Assembly: GCA_015062205.1 (NCBI GenBank)
Contig: SUVB01000058.1
Location: forward strand, 124,001 to 188,000
Origin: Desulfovibrio desulfuricans
Lineage (GTDB): Bacteria > Desulfobacterota > Desulfovibrionia > Desulfovibrionales > Desulfovibrionaceae
Length of the DNA: 64,000 nt
Direction of reading: 5' to 3'
The notes beneath the pieces were generated by a model. The model worked only from the letters and a program-made list of their open reading frames with translations. It ran no database searches and had not been told where the DNA came from. This document shows positions 35,720 through 46,909 of the stretch, in pieces; position 1 is the stretch's first letter; every line of letters starts with the position of its first letter. The position numbers were made by a program, and so were the translations under genes.

Positions 35720-36121
35720 TCAGCGCATCTGGGCCAGCTGCAGGCGCATGACAGCGCGCTGCAGAGAAGCCTCTGCGCGCGTCACGTCCACCTTGTCGGA
35801 GTGCTCGGCAAGGCGTTTCTCCGCGCGTTCCTTGGCGGCCATGGCGCGGGCGGTGTCGATGTCGGCCGCCAGTTCGGCCGATTCCGCCAGGACGGTCAGC
35901 ACGTTGTTGTTCACGTCGGCAAAACCGCCGGAAATGAAGACTACTTCGTCCTTGCCGTCCGCGCGGTAGCGCAGCCCGCCGATTTTCAGAGCGGAAAGCA
36001 GGGAAACGTGCTGGGGCAGTACGCCGAATTCACCCTCCACGCCGGGGCAGACGGCCATCTCCACCGCAGTGCTGACCACGGTCTTGTCCGGCGTGACCAC
36101 TTCAAGTTGCAGCGTGCCCAT
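35720..36121 (-). CDS. atpC: ATP synthase F1 epsilon subunit
   Basis: The 133-residue subunit begins TLQLEVVTPDKTVVS and contains the beta-sandwich segment GEFGVLPQHVSLLSALKIG. A C-terminal helical hairpin rich in Ala/Glu/Arg can inhibit ATP hydrolysis. It is the last gene of the ATP synthase operon, 98 bases after atpD. Length and layout are typical. Confidence 0.96.
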   Translation of the reverse strand: MGTLQLEVVTPDKTVVSTAVEMAVCPGVEGEFGVLPQHVSLLSALKIGGLRYRADGKDEVVFISGGFADVNNNVLTVLAESAELAADIDTARAMAAKERAEKRLAEHSDKVDVTRAEASLQRAVMRLQLAQMR

Positions 36122-36219
36122 AGATTCTCCTTCGCTCCTGATGTGCGTTCGTTCCCGTTTCCGGACCGCGTCCGCGCAGGGACGCGGTCCGGTGCGAAAA
36201 CGCGCTGTTGGTCGGCGCT

Positions 36220-38533
<2,314 letters not shown>

Positions 38534-38560
38534 GCTTATCTCCCTTTACAGAGGGGGCCC

Positions 38561-40069
<1,509 letters not shown>

Positions 40070-40072
40070 GTG

Positions 40073-40624
40073 CTATTCACCCCTCTTGAATGTCTCCCGA
40101 AGGATTCCCAACTGCGCGCGCAGACTTGCGTCCAGCACCCGGTCACCCATTTTGAGCACCATACCTCCCAGGATGTCTTTGTCCACGGCAAAGGTCAGCT
40201 CAATATCGGCGCCGGCTTTCTTTTGCAGCGTTTCCTTGAGCTTGGACTTTTTGTCGGCGGAAAGTTTCACTGCGGTGACGCACTGGCCGCGGATGACGCC
40301 CTTGGCCTCGTCCAGCAGTTTGCCGTAACATGCGGCTATTTCGCCCAGAAAAGCGAGTCGCTCCTTGTCTGCCAGCAAAAAGCAGAAATTCCGGAGGGTC
40401 GCGTCTGCCTTGAGTTTGGTCAGCAGTTTGTCAAGGAGCGCCTTTTTTTCTTCCACGCCGATGACCGGGCTTTTCAGCGTAAGGTCAAGGGCGGGAGCAG
40501 CGGCAAGCATTTCGCCAATGGCCGCAAGGCATTCTCCGCGCGCGTTCAGGGCGGCATCCCCATCCTTCCTGCCCAACGCAAACATGGCGTTGGCATACCT
40601 GCGTGCAACCACGGTGTTCATCAA
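40073..40624 (-). CDS. atpH: ATP synthase F1 delta subunit
   Basis: The 183-residue peripheral-stalk subunit begins NTVVARRYANAMFALG, has an N-terminal helical domain, and ends with the conserved GGMVLKMGDRVLDASLRAQL segment. It overlaps the end of atpF by four bases (ATGA), indicating translational coupling. Confidence 0.96.
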   Translation of the reverse strand: MMNTVVARRYANAMFALGRKDGDAALNARGECLAAIGEMLAAAPALDLTLKSPVIGVEEKKALLDKLLTKLKADATLRNFCFLLADKERLAFLGEIAACYGKLLDEAKGVIRGQCVTAVKLSADKKSKLKETLQKKAGADIELTFAVDKDILGGMVLKMGDRVLDASLRAQLGILRETFKRGE

Positions 40625-41202
40625 TGGAGCACCACCTTGTTAAGGGAGTTGGCAATAAGCTTGTCGTGTTCGTCCGCCGTGAGTCTGGAGCGCAGGGCGG
40701 CCTCGGCGGCGTCCACAATTTCGTCGGCAATGGCGGCGCGCACCTCGGCGATGATGGCGCGGCCCTCATTTTCCGCCGTCAGGCGGGCCTGCTCCACAAT
40801 CTGGGCGGCCTGCCGCTGCGCTTCTTCCACGATGCCGTGTTTCAGGGCTTCGGCCTGTTTGCGGCTTTCGGTCAGGATGGCTTCGCGCTCGGCGTCAAGG
40901 TTGGCGATGCGGCTCTCCACGGAGGCCAGCTGCTCCTTGGCCCTGGCGCGGCGCTCTTCCAGTTCGTCCAGCGTGTTCTTGATGGTTTCGCGGCGGCCCT
41001 TGAAAAAGCGTTTTGCCAGGCCGCCCACGAAATGCCAGAGGATGGCGGCAAAGAGGATCAAGTTGACCACGCGCCAACCGAAGTCGCCCCAGCGGGGCGC
41101 GTCATGCCCTTCGGAAGCCAGCGCCTCCACAGGCATGACCGCCAGCGCGGCACAGGCGAAAACGAGCGGCAGGATGAAACCCGCGTGTTTCCATTTGCTC
41201 AA
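40621..41202 (-). CDS. atpF: ATP synthase F0 b subunit, with signal-like N-terminus
   Basis: A TTG at 41202 gives a 193-residue protein (SKWKHAGFILPL...). There is no ATG before the first hydrophobic segment in this frame, so the TTG start is inferred; the long upstream extension in the track is not protein-like. Residues 6-28 form a cleavable-signal-like helix, and residues 45-62 the membrane anchor (VVNLILFAAILWHFVGG). The rest is a long charged coiled coil forming the stator. It follows the shorter b' gene and overlaps atpH. Confidence 0.88.
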   Translation of the reverse strand: MSKWKHAGFILPLVFACAALAVMPVEALASEGHDAPRWGDFGWRVVNLILFAAILWHFVGGLAKRFFKGRRETIKNTLDELEERRARAKEQLASVESRIANLDAEREAILTESRKQAEALKHGIVEEAQRQAAQIVEQARLTAENEGRAIIAEVRAAIADEIVDAAEAALRSRLTADEHDKLIANSLNKVVLH

Positions 41203-41299
41203 AGCCCACCCCCTCTGTTCAGAGATAGCCGATACTGAAAGGAGCCAGTCTACCCCGGGGCGTGCGCCCCGCTGCGGCCTTGCGGCCGGAAAAATGCCG

Positions 41300-41719
41300 T
41301 CAGCCCTTGATGAGGCGATCAGCCACAGTGCCCGCGAGGGCGTTTGTCTGCTTGCGCAGGGCGGCAAGGGCCTCGGCCGCCTGGGCCTGAAGGGCCGCGC
41401 GCGTCTCCGCCAGGATGGCGCGGGCCTTCTGCTGCGCCTCGCCCACGAGCTGCTGCTGTTCCTTCACGCCGGCGGCGCGGCTTTCTTCGCGGTTGCCGCT
41501 CGCGTCCTGCCGGGCGCGGGCCAACTCGGCCTCGTAGTTGGCGAGGCGTTCGGCGGCCTGATTTTCAAAGGAACCGGCCTCGTCGGACATGCCGTCCATG
41601 ATGCCGTTGCGTTTCTTGATGATTTCACGGATGGGCCGGATTAGGAGGATGTTGAGGACAAAGAGGGCGATGAAGAAATTCGCCAGCTGAAACAGCAGGG
41701 TAATATTGAGATCCAGCAT
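41300..41719 (-). CDS. ATP synthase F0 b' subunit
   Basis: The 139-residue protein begins LDLNITLLFQLANFFIALFVLN (membrane anchor), followed by LIRPIREIIKKRNGIM and a coiled coil. GGAGG seven bases upstream supports ATG 41719. The earlier ATG at 41773 would lie upstream of the predicted transcript start. It is the first gene of an operon ordered b', b, delta, alpha, gamma, beta, epsilon. The a and c subunits are absent here and must be encoded elsewhere. Confidence 0.92.
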   Translation of the reverse strand: MLDLNITLLFQLANFFIALFVLNILLIRPIREIIKKRNGIMDGMSDEAGSFENQAAERLANYEAELARARQDASGNREESRAAGVKEQQQLVGEAQQKARAILAETRAALQAQAAEALAALRKQTNALAGTVADRLIKG

Positions 41720-41771
41720 GCCGCATCCTCCCGTGAGTGGCGGATTGAAGGAAAAAACATAAAGCTCCTGC

Positions 41772-41800
41772 AAGATAGCTGCTTACCCCTGTTATGTCAA
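41772..41800 (-). promoter_or_regulatory. Strong promoter of the ATP synthase operon
   Basis: On the minus strand a perfect TTGACA, a 17-base spacer and TATCTT lie 53 bases upstream of the b' start codon. The predicted start near 41765 leaves a leader of about 45 bases. It is the best consensus promoter in the window. Confidence 0.85.
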
Positions 41801-41944
41801 AGGGTATTGGTGACAAATTTCGCAAAGTCTGCATTTTTTTCTGCGGCACGTCCTGCGGACGGCGCAAACCTGTGTTGCGGGGAAGGGAGAAGCGACAGGC
41901 GGGCATGCAGTATGCGCCGCAGGCGCCATGCGCGACACGCGTTA

Positions 41945-41962
41945 TGATTGTGTACACAATCA
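41945..41962. promoter_or_regulatory. 18-bp palindrome resembling a GntR-type operator
   Basis: TGATTGTGTACACAATCA is a perfect 18-bp palindrome, about 145 bases upstream of the -35 of the atp promoter. Its core TTGTGTACACAA resembles sites of GntR/FadR-type regulators (TTGT-N-ACAA). No such regulator is encoded in the window, so the binding protein is unknown. Confidence 0.5.
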
Positions 41963-42072
41963 ATATGCGTCATTCCGTGACAGAGTGTTGTTGAGGGCCG
42001 GGAAAGGATTGTCCCGTCGTGCGGCGGGTTGCGTCACGGGCGGGAACAGTCGCATGCGGGGACAGTGCAGTT

Positions 42073-43113
42073 TCATGTCGGCAGCCATTCCTGCGGTTGG
42101 TAGCCCGCCGCGTCCAGCCATTGCGCGGCCTCTTCCGCAGCGCCGTGCGCGGTCAGCGCGTTGAGCAGGAACCCGTGGCCCGGCGGGGGTGCGGCATCGC
42201 GCCCCACCACGCGCACGCCGTCCACGCGGTTGCCGATTTTTTTCGGATCAATATCAATATATGCGGCCGGGCGGGGGCCGCGTTCCCAGAGCGGGGCAAG
42301 GCGGTGGCGCGCCATGCGTCCCCCGCCCACGACCCAGACCGTGGGGTGGAAGGGGTTGGCGCGCGCAAGGTGGCGGGCCAGCCAGACGGCGCGCAGCCGG
42401 TCGCAGGCAGGGCGGGAATACCGCGGGTCGGCCCGGGTGGCCCGGGTGGGCGCGTCATTCCACGTCAACAGCGTCTGCGGCAGTTTTTCCATCAGCGCGC
42501 CCGCGTCCAGCCAGCGCAGCCAGAGTTCCCAGTCTTCCGGAAAATTCCCGTCGCGGTAGCCTCCCCATCGGTCAACGGCCTCCCTCCGGAACATGACGGA
42601 GGGATGGCATACGGGCGTATCGCGAAAGCGCGCGCGGGCAATGTCTTCCGGGGAGAGCACGTCGTTCTGCCGGTCCACGAAGTGCGCAAAGCCGTGGGCC
42701 AGCCGGTTGTCGCCGCCAAAGGCCACGCGGCTTGCGGAAAGGCTGAGGGCAGGCTTGGCGTACAGATGGGCCGCCTGCAGGGCCAGCCGCTGGGGATGGG
42801 CCGTATCGTCGGCATCCATACGGGCGATAAGGCGGCCGCGCGCAACTTCCAGCCCCGCAGTGAGGGCCGCAGCGACGCCCTTGTGCGCCAAGCGCAGACT
42901 GCGCAGCCGCGAACCCAGCCTGTCCGGGGCCGACCAGAGGGTCAGCAGGGCTTGCGTGCCGTCCGTGGAACCGTCGTCCACGGCCACGATTTCGTAGTCG
43001 GGCAGGGGCGCGCCGGGGGCCGGGCGCTGGTCGCGCAGGCTGTGCAGGGCCGCATCCAGCGTGGCGGCCGCGTTCCAGACGGGCAGCAGGACGGAGACGA
43101 GCGGCGCGGGCAC
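42073..43113 (-). CDS. Family 2 glycosyltransferase with C-terminal Rossmann-like domain
   Basis: The 346-residue protein starts at a GTG with GGAGGA upstream. The N-terminal GT-A domain has VSVLLPVWNAA, the DDGSTDGT motif and the metal-binding DxD in RMDADDTAHP, followed by FPEDWELWLRW. The last 85 residues form a separate domain with a WVVGGGRMARHRLAPLW nucleotide-binding loop and YIDIDPKKIG, like the small Rossmann domains seen beside some glycosyltransferases. It probably adds a sugar to a surface glycan. The gene ends a minus-strand operon with shikimate kinase and an M24 peptidase. Confidence 0.85.
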   Translation of the reverse strand: MPAPLVSVLLPVWNAAATLDAALHSLRDQRPAPGAPLPDYEIVAVDDGSTDGTQALLTLWSAPDRLGSRLRSLRLAHKGVAAALTAGLEVARGRLIARMDADDTAHPQRLALQAAHLYAKPALSLSASRVAFGGDNRLAHGFAHFVDRQNDVLSPEDIARARFRDTPVCHPSVMFRREAVDRWGGYRDGNFPEDWELWLRWLDAGALMEKLPQTLLTWNDAPTRATRADPRYSRPACDRLRAVWLARHLARANPFHPTVWVVGGGRMARHRLAPLWERGPRPAAYIDIDPKKIGNRVDGVRVVGRDAAPPPGHGFLLNALTAHGAAEEAAQWLDAAGYQPQEWLPT

Positions 43114-43146
43114 GGCGGGAGTCCTCCGGATACGGCGGGTACGGGG

Positions 43147-43689
43147 TTACGCGGCGGGCGGGCGGGCGTCGCCGGGACGCAGCATGTCCGCAATCTGCGT
43201 GCAGAGTTCGTCCGGGGGGAGGACGGCGTCCAGCGTGTGGTGGGCAGTTTCCCTATAGAGCGGATGGCGCTTTGCCAGCACTGCGGCCACCTCCTCCAGC
43301 GGGCTTTGGCCGGTGAGCGAGGGGCGCTGGGCGGCCAGTGGTTCCGACGCCAGACGCTGCGCCAGGATCGCCGCAGGCGCGTGCAGGTAGAAAACTGTGC
43401 CGCGCGCGCGCAGGAATGCGCGGTTTTCCGCCGCCAGCACGATGCCGCCCCCCGTTGAAACCACGCCGCCCCTGCGCAGGCCGCCGACCACAGTACGCAG
43501 GGCCGCGCTTTCCCGCGCGCGAAAACCCGGCCAGCCTTCGGCGGCCACGATGTCGCGCACGCTGCGGCCTTCGGCGCGCAGCAGGAATTGATCCGTATCC
43601 GCAAAGGGCAGGTCAAGGCGCGCGGCCAGCAGTTTGCCCACTGTGGTTTTGCCTGCGGCCCGCGCGCCCACGAGAAAGATGATGTCCAT
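43147..43689 (-). CDS. Shikimate kinase
   Basis: The 180-residue kinase phosphorylates shikimate at O3 in aromatic amino-acid synthesis. Walker A reads GARAAGKTTVG at residues 8-18. ADTDQFLL supplies the Mg and shikimate-binding Asp, and VVSTGGGIVL is the conserved GGG loop. RPSLTGQSPLEEV is close to AroL-type proteins. A second ATG 12 bases upstream (43701) is also possible; neither has a good SD. It lies between the M24 peptidase and the glycosyltransferase. Confidence 0.9.
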   Translation of the reverse strand: MDIIFLVGARAAGKTTVGKLLAARLDLPFADTDQFLLRAEGRSVRDIVAAEGWPGFRARESAALRTVVGGLRRGGVVSTGGGIVLAAENRAFLRARGTVFYLHAPAAILAQRLASEPLAAQRPSLTGQSPLEEVAAVLAKRHPLYRETAHHTLDAVLPPDELCTQIADMLRPGDARPPAA

Positions 43690-43754
43690 AGGCAGTTGCA
43701 TGGCGCGGAGCGGCCGGACGGCGCAGTCCCGGGCCGGGCGCTCCGCGCGTGTTG

Positions 43755-44828
43755 TCAGAGAATGCGAACGCCGTCCTCTTCCACAAGGACGGTGTATTCC
43801 CAGCGCACGCCGCCCCACTGGGGATAGTACAGGCCCGGCTCCACGGTGACGACCATGCCGGGTTCCAGCACGCCTGCGGAGCGGGGCGAGAGGCTGGGGG
43901 CCTCATGCGTCTCCAGCCCGACGCCGTGCCCCAGCCCGTGGGTGAAGGCGTCGGCCGTGCCCGCCCGTTCAAAGACCGCATGGGCCAGGGCGTAGGCTTC
44001 GGCCAGGGGCAGACCGGGGCGCATGCCCTCTATGGCGGCCGTTTGCGCCCGGCGGGTCAACTCCAGCGAGCGGCGAAAATCGTCGGCAGGGGCATGGCCC
44101 ACCCAGAAGGTGCGGGTCTGGTCCGAGCAGTAGCCGTCCACGCGGCAGCCCACATCAATGAGCACCGGGCAGTTTTCCGTGATGACATCCCCACCCGGCA
44201 CGGCGTGGGGCAGGGCGGCGTTGCGGCCCACGGCCACAATATTGGCGAAAGCCAGTTCCGACGCGCCGTTCTCGCGGAAGTAGCGTTCAATGCTCCAGCT
44301 GATCTCGGCCTCGCTGCGGCCCGGCGCAAGCTGCCCTTCCACCCATTGCAGCAGCCTGTGGTTGAGGGCGAAGGATTTTTCCAGCGCGGCCACTTCGCAC
44401 GGCTCCTTGATGCGGCGCAGCCGTTCCACCAGCCCGTCGGCGGCCTCGATGAACAGTCCCGGCCCGGCCTTGGCGAGCGCGCGGGCAAAGGCCAGGCTGA
44501 CGCCCTGCGCCTCAATGCCGACGCGGCTCCCGCAGCGGCGCAGCAGGCCGTGGAGCTGCCCGGCGGCATTCCCGCCGTAGATGAAGATGCGCTCCGCATC
44601 CCACAGGCGGGCGGCGGCGTCCCTGTAGCGGGCGTCGGTGGCCAGCCAGTCGCGGCCGTCGGCGCTGATGACAAGCCTGCCCGCGCTCTCGTTGCACTGC
44701 GGGTCGTGCAGTTCGAAGCCGGAAAGGTAAAACCTGTTGGCGGCCCGGCTGACAAGCAGGGCGTCAAGGCCGCGCGCGTGCATGGCCCGACGCAGTTTTT
44801 CGCGCCGGGCGGCGAAAATGTCGTTCAT
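43755..44828 (-). CDS. Xaa-Pro aminopeptidase-type M24 metallopeptidase
   Basis: The 357-residue enzyme has a creatinase-like N-terminal domain and a pita-bread C-terminal domain. The five metal ligands are recognisable: Asp in VLIDVGCR, Asp in DQTRTFW, His in FTHGLGHGVGL, Glu in TVEPGLYYP and Glu in RWEYTVLVEE. It should remove N-terminal residues before proline. GGAG precedes ATG 44828. It is the first gene of a three-gene minus-strand operon. Confidence 0.93.
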   Translation of the reverse strand: MNDIFAARREKLRRAMHARGLDALLVSRAANRFYLSGFELHDPQCNESAGRLVISADGRDWLATDARYRDAAARLWDAERIFIYGGNAAGQLHGLLRRCGSRVGIEAQGVSLAFARALAKAGPGLFIEAADGLVERLRRIKEPCEVAALEKSFALNHRLLQWVEGQLAPGRSEAEISWSIERYFRENGASELAFANIVAVGRNAALPHAVPGGDVITENCPVLIDVGCRVDGYCSDQTRTFWVGHAPADDFRRSLELTRRAQTAAIEGMRPGLPLAEAYALAHAVFERAGTADAFTHGLGHGVGLETHEAPSLSPRSAGVLEPGMVVTVEPGLYYPQWGGVRWEYTVLVEEDGVRIL

Positions 44829-44847
44829 GCAAAAACTCCTGCCCTGC

Positions 44848-44876
44848 ACTATACGCCCCCTGCTCCCGGCTGAAAA
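44848..44876 (-). promoter_or_regulatory. Probable promoter of the M24 peptidase-shikimate kinase operon
   Basis: On the minus strand TTTTCA, a 17-base spacer and TATAGT end 19 bases upstream of the M24 peptidase start codon, giving a leader of about 12 bases. Confidence 0.5.
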
Positions 44877-44905
44877 GCCCCGGACGGCGGCAGGGTCGGA
44901 CTACG

Positions 44906-45187
44906 TTATGTCTTGCGGGGGCGGCCCCGCATTCTCGCCGGCGGCTTTGGGGCCGCCAGTGCCGCCTCAACGGAGCGCATAAGTTCCGACGGCTGCATCC
45001 CGAACGCCCCGGCAAGCAGCGCCGGCGCAGTGACGGAATCTCCACGCCGCCCCTGTTCCAATTTTGCAATGTAAGCTTCAGAAAGTCCGGCGAAACCGGT
45101 CAGTTGGGCTTGGGCCCCTCCCCTCGCCCGTCGTGCTTCCCGGACAGCAGTGCCGATGGCGGACTCAAGGCCGATAATGTCATCCAT
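44906..45187 (-). CDS. Small XRE-type helix-turn-helix regulator
   Basis: The 93-residue protein has an HTH of the phage-repressor type at about residues 8-62. It reads AVREARRARGGAQAQLTGFAG followed by LSEAYIAKLEQGRRG, the recognition helix and its usual continuation. A basic GRPRKT tail ends it. The start is uncertain: ATG 45187 or an in-frame GTG at 45205. It is divergent from the DPGTGS-methyltransferase-phosphotransferase cassette, with an imperfect dyad between them, so it is a candidate local regulator. Confidence 0.75.
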   Translation of the reverse strand: MDDIIGLESAIGTAVREARRARGGAQAQLTGFAGLSEAYIAKLEQGRRGDSVTAPALLAGAFGMQPSELMRSVEAALAAPKPPARMRGRPRKT

Positions 45188-45219
45188 CCGGCATGGGTAG
45201 CGCACCTCTTGCGCAATTA

Positions 45220-45249
45220 TTGATACAAGTGTAACAAATTATCGAGCAA
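45220..45249 (-). promoter_or_regulatory. Candidate promoter and operator of the small HTH gene
   Basis: On the minus strand TTGCTC, an 18-base spacer and TATCAA would start transcription near 45213. An imperfect dyad, TTGATACAA/GTGTAACAA (45220-45237), covers the -10 and spacer, as expected for autoregulation. Both readings are weak-to-moderate. Confidence 0.4.
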
Positions 45250-45317
45250 AGAACCGCGACGGACGGTGCGCAGGCAATTTTGCCGTACTTCAGGAACAGT
45301 AACCGGGAGGGCTCAAT

Positions 45318-45581
45318 ATGCTTTTCACAAGATGCGGCGCAGCGCTTCTTTTCTGCATGTGCGTTGAAGCCATGTTGCCGAACGCTGCCCATGCGTATTT
45401 TGATCCCGGCACGGGCAGCATGCTCCTGCAGGCATTGGCCGCAGGACTTATCGGCGTCGCGGCATTCTGGCGTCACATCAAGGAAAAAATATCGAGCGTG
45501 TTTTCTTCAAAAAAAATAAAGAACAATGAATTTAGTTCAGGGATCTTTTCGGGACAGGTCTGGGTATGTCTACTGCATTGA
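45318..45581 (+). CDS. Small DPGTGS membrane protein
   Basis: The 87-residue protein has a signal-like helix (TRCGAALLFCMCVEAMLPNAAHA), then AYFDPGTGSMLLQALAAGLIGVAAFW, which contains a second membrane helix, and a basic tail (HIKEKISSVFSSKK). I recognise short proteins with the Y-x-DPGTGS-x-x-x-Q pattern beside surface-glycan or phosphotransferase genes; their function is not established. GGGAGG six bases before ATG 45318 is a strong SD. Its 3' end overlaps the methyltransferase gene by 56 bases in another frame, so the two are probably coupled. Confidence 0.8.
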   Translation: MLFTRCGAALLFCMCVEAMLPNAAHAYFDPGTGSMLLQALAAGLIGVAAFWRHIKEKISSVFSSKKIKNNEFSSGIFSGQVWVCLLH

Positions 45582-46908
45582 TGAAAGGATAATTCGGTCT
45601 GTCAATGCATCATATCTGAAAGACTGGCAAGCCGCCGTATCTTCGGGCTTGCTTGAGGAATGCCTTGCGAAAAAGTGGCTGCCGGGTTTTCATGAAGTCT
45701 CCCCCCCGGAAGAGAATGCTGCCCTGGGGCTTGAAGTGGAGCGCATTCCCTTCATCTCCTATCCTTATGAATGGTGCTTTTCCCAGCTCAAGGACGCCGC
45801 GCTGCTGACTCTGGATCTGCATGTGGCGGCGCTGGAAAAGGGCTTAGTTCTGAAAGATGCCAGCGCCTACAACGTACAGTTTGTGGGGAGTTCACCCCGG
45901 TTCATTGACCTGCTTTCCTTCGAGCGATGGAAGGAAGGCGTCCCTTGGCAGGCATACCGCCAGTTCTGCATGCATTTTCTGGCCCCCCTCGCCTTGAGCC
46001 GCTATCTGGGGCTCTGGGCCGGAACCTTGACGCAGATGCGCACGGACGGCATCCCCCTTGCGCGCGCGGCCGCCCTGCTGCCGTGGCGTGCCCGCCTGCG
46101 CCCCGGGCTGGCATTGCACCTTTTTGCCCACGCGGCCATGGAAAAACGACATGCAGACGCGCGCAACGCGGCGGGAAAACTGAAAGACGTCTGTATGCGC
46201 AGGGAACAGCTCATCAATCTTGCCCTGTCGCTGCGCAGCCTTATTGAAAAAATGAAGCCGCCGAAAGCGGCAACCCAATGGGGCGGGTACTACGGCGACA
46301 CCAACTATACTGAAGCCGCTCTTGCCTTCAAACGGGAGAAAGTCGCGGCAATTGCGGCGGCCGCAGGCAAGCCCGCAGGCATTGCCGTCGACTTGGGGGC
46401 CAACACCGGAATGTTTTCCGCCTTGCTGGCGCCGCATTTCCGCTATGTGCTGGCTCCGGACGGCGACGCGCTCGCTGTGGAACAGCATTACGCAGCCCTG
46501 CGGAACAAGGGCAACAGTTCGATCCTGCCCCTCGTGCTGGATTTGAGCAATCCCTCGCCGGCGCTGGGCTGGGCCAATGCCGAGCGGGCTTCCTTCACAG
46601 GGCGCTGCAAGGCTTCCATGGTTGCGGCCCTTGCCCTTGTGCATCACTTGGCGCTCACCGAAGGGATCCCCTTCAGGGAGCAGGCTCGCTTTTTCGCCGA
46701 TATGCTGGACGACGGCGGGGTGCTGCTGCTGGAATTCGTTCCGCCCGACGACAGCCAGGTGCAGCGCATGACTCTGGCCCGGCAGGATGACTTGGGCTGG
46801 TATCGCCTGCCCGCTCTCCTGAACGATTTTGCTGCGGATTTCGTGCTGGAAAACAATATTCCCATAGCGGAATCCCAAAGGAGCCTCTTCGTATGGAGGA
46901 AAAGATAG
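45526..46908 (+). CDS. SAM-dependent methyltransferase (NoeA-like)
   Basis: The 460-residue protein has an N-terminal domain beginning GSFRDRSGYVYCIDERIIRSV, which matches the FRDPSG-V start of NoeA-related methyltransferases. A kinase-like pocket residue set follows (LKDASAYNVQFVGSSPRFIDLLSF). A class I methyltransferase domain runs from about 265, with SAM motif I VDLGANTGMFSALLA. There is no SD at the ATG, so translation probably depends on the overlapping small gene. The next gene starts one base after its stop. NoeA was named for a nodulation role; here a surface-glycan or secreted-polymer substrate is more likely. Confidence 0.8.
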   Translation: MNLVQGSFRDRSGYVYCIDERIIRSVNASYLKDWQAAVSSGLLEECLAKKWLPGFHEVSPPEENAALGLEVERIPFISYPYEWCFSQLKDAALLTLDLHVAALEKGLVLKDASAYNVQFVGSSPRFIDLLSFERWKEGVPWQAYRQFCMHFLAPLALSRYLGLWAGTLTQMRTDGIPLARAAALLPWRARLRPGLALHLFAHAAMEKRHADARNAAGKLKDVCMRREQLINLALSLRSLIEKMKPPKAATQWGGYYGDTNYTEAALAFKREKVAAIAAAAGKPAGIAVDLGANTGMFSALLAPHFRYVLAPDGDALAVEQHYAALRNKGNSSILPLVLDLSNPSPALGWANAERASFTGRCKASMVAALALVHHLALTEGIPFREQARFFADMLDDGGVLLLEFVPPDDSQVQRMTLARQDDLGWYRLPALLNDFAADFVLENNIPIAESQRSLFVWRKR

Positions 46909-46909
46909 C

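Larger units (their letters stand above)
41720..42072. other. Regulatory gap upstream of the ATP synthase operon
   Basis: The 353 bases hold the atp promoter and, further upstream, an 18-bp palindrome, both listed separately. I see no gene in it. The glycosyltransferase gene ends at its far edge. Confidence 0.6.

Noticed and set aside
45318-45700. Frameshift between the DPGTGS protein and the methyltransferase
   Set aside because: The methyltransferase begins at its natural FRD-SG start and the small protein has its own SD, so two overlapping genes explain the data without an error.
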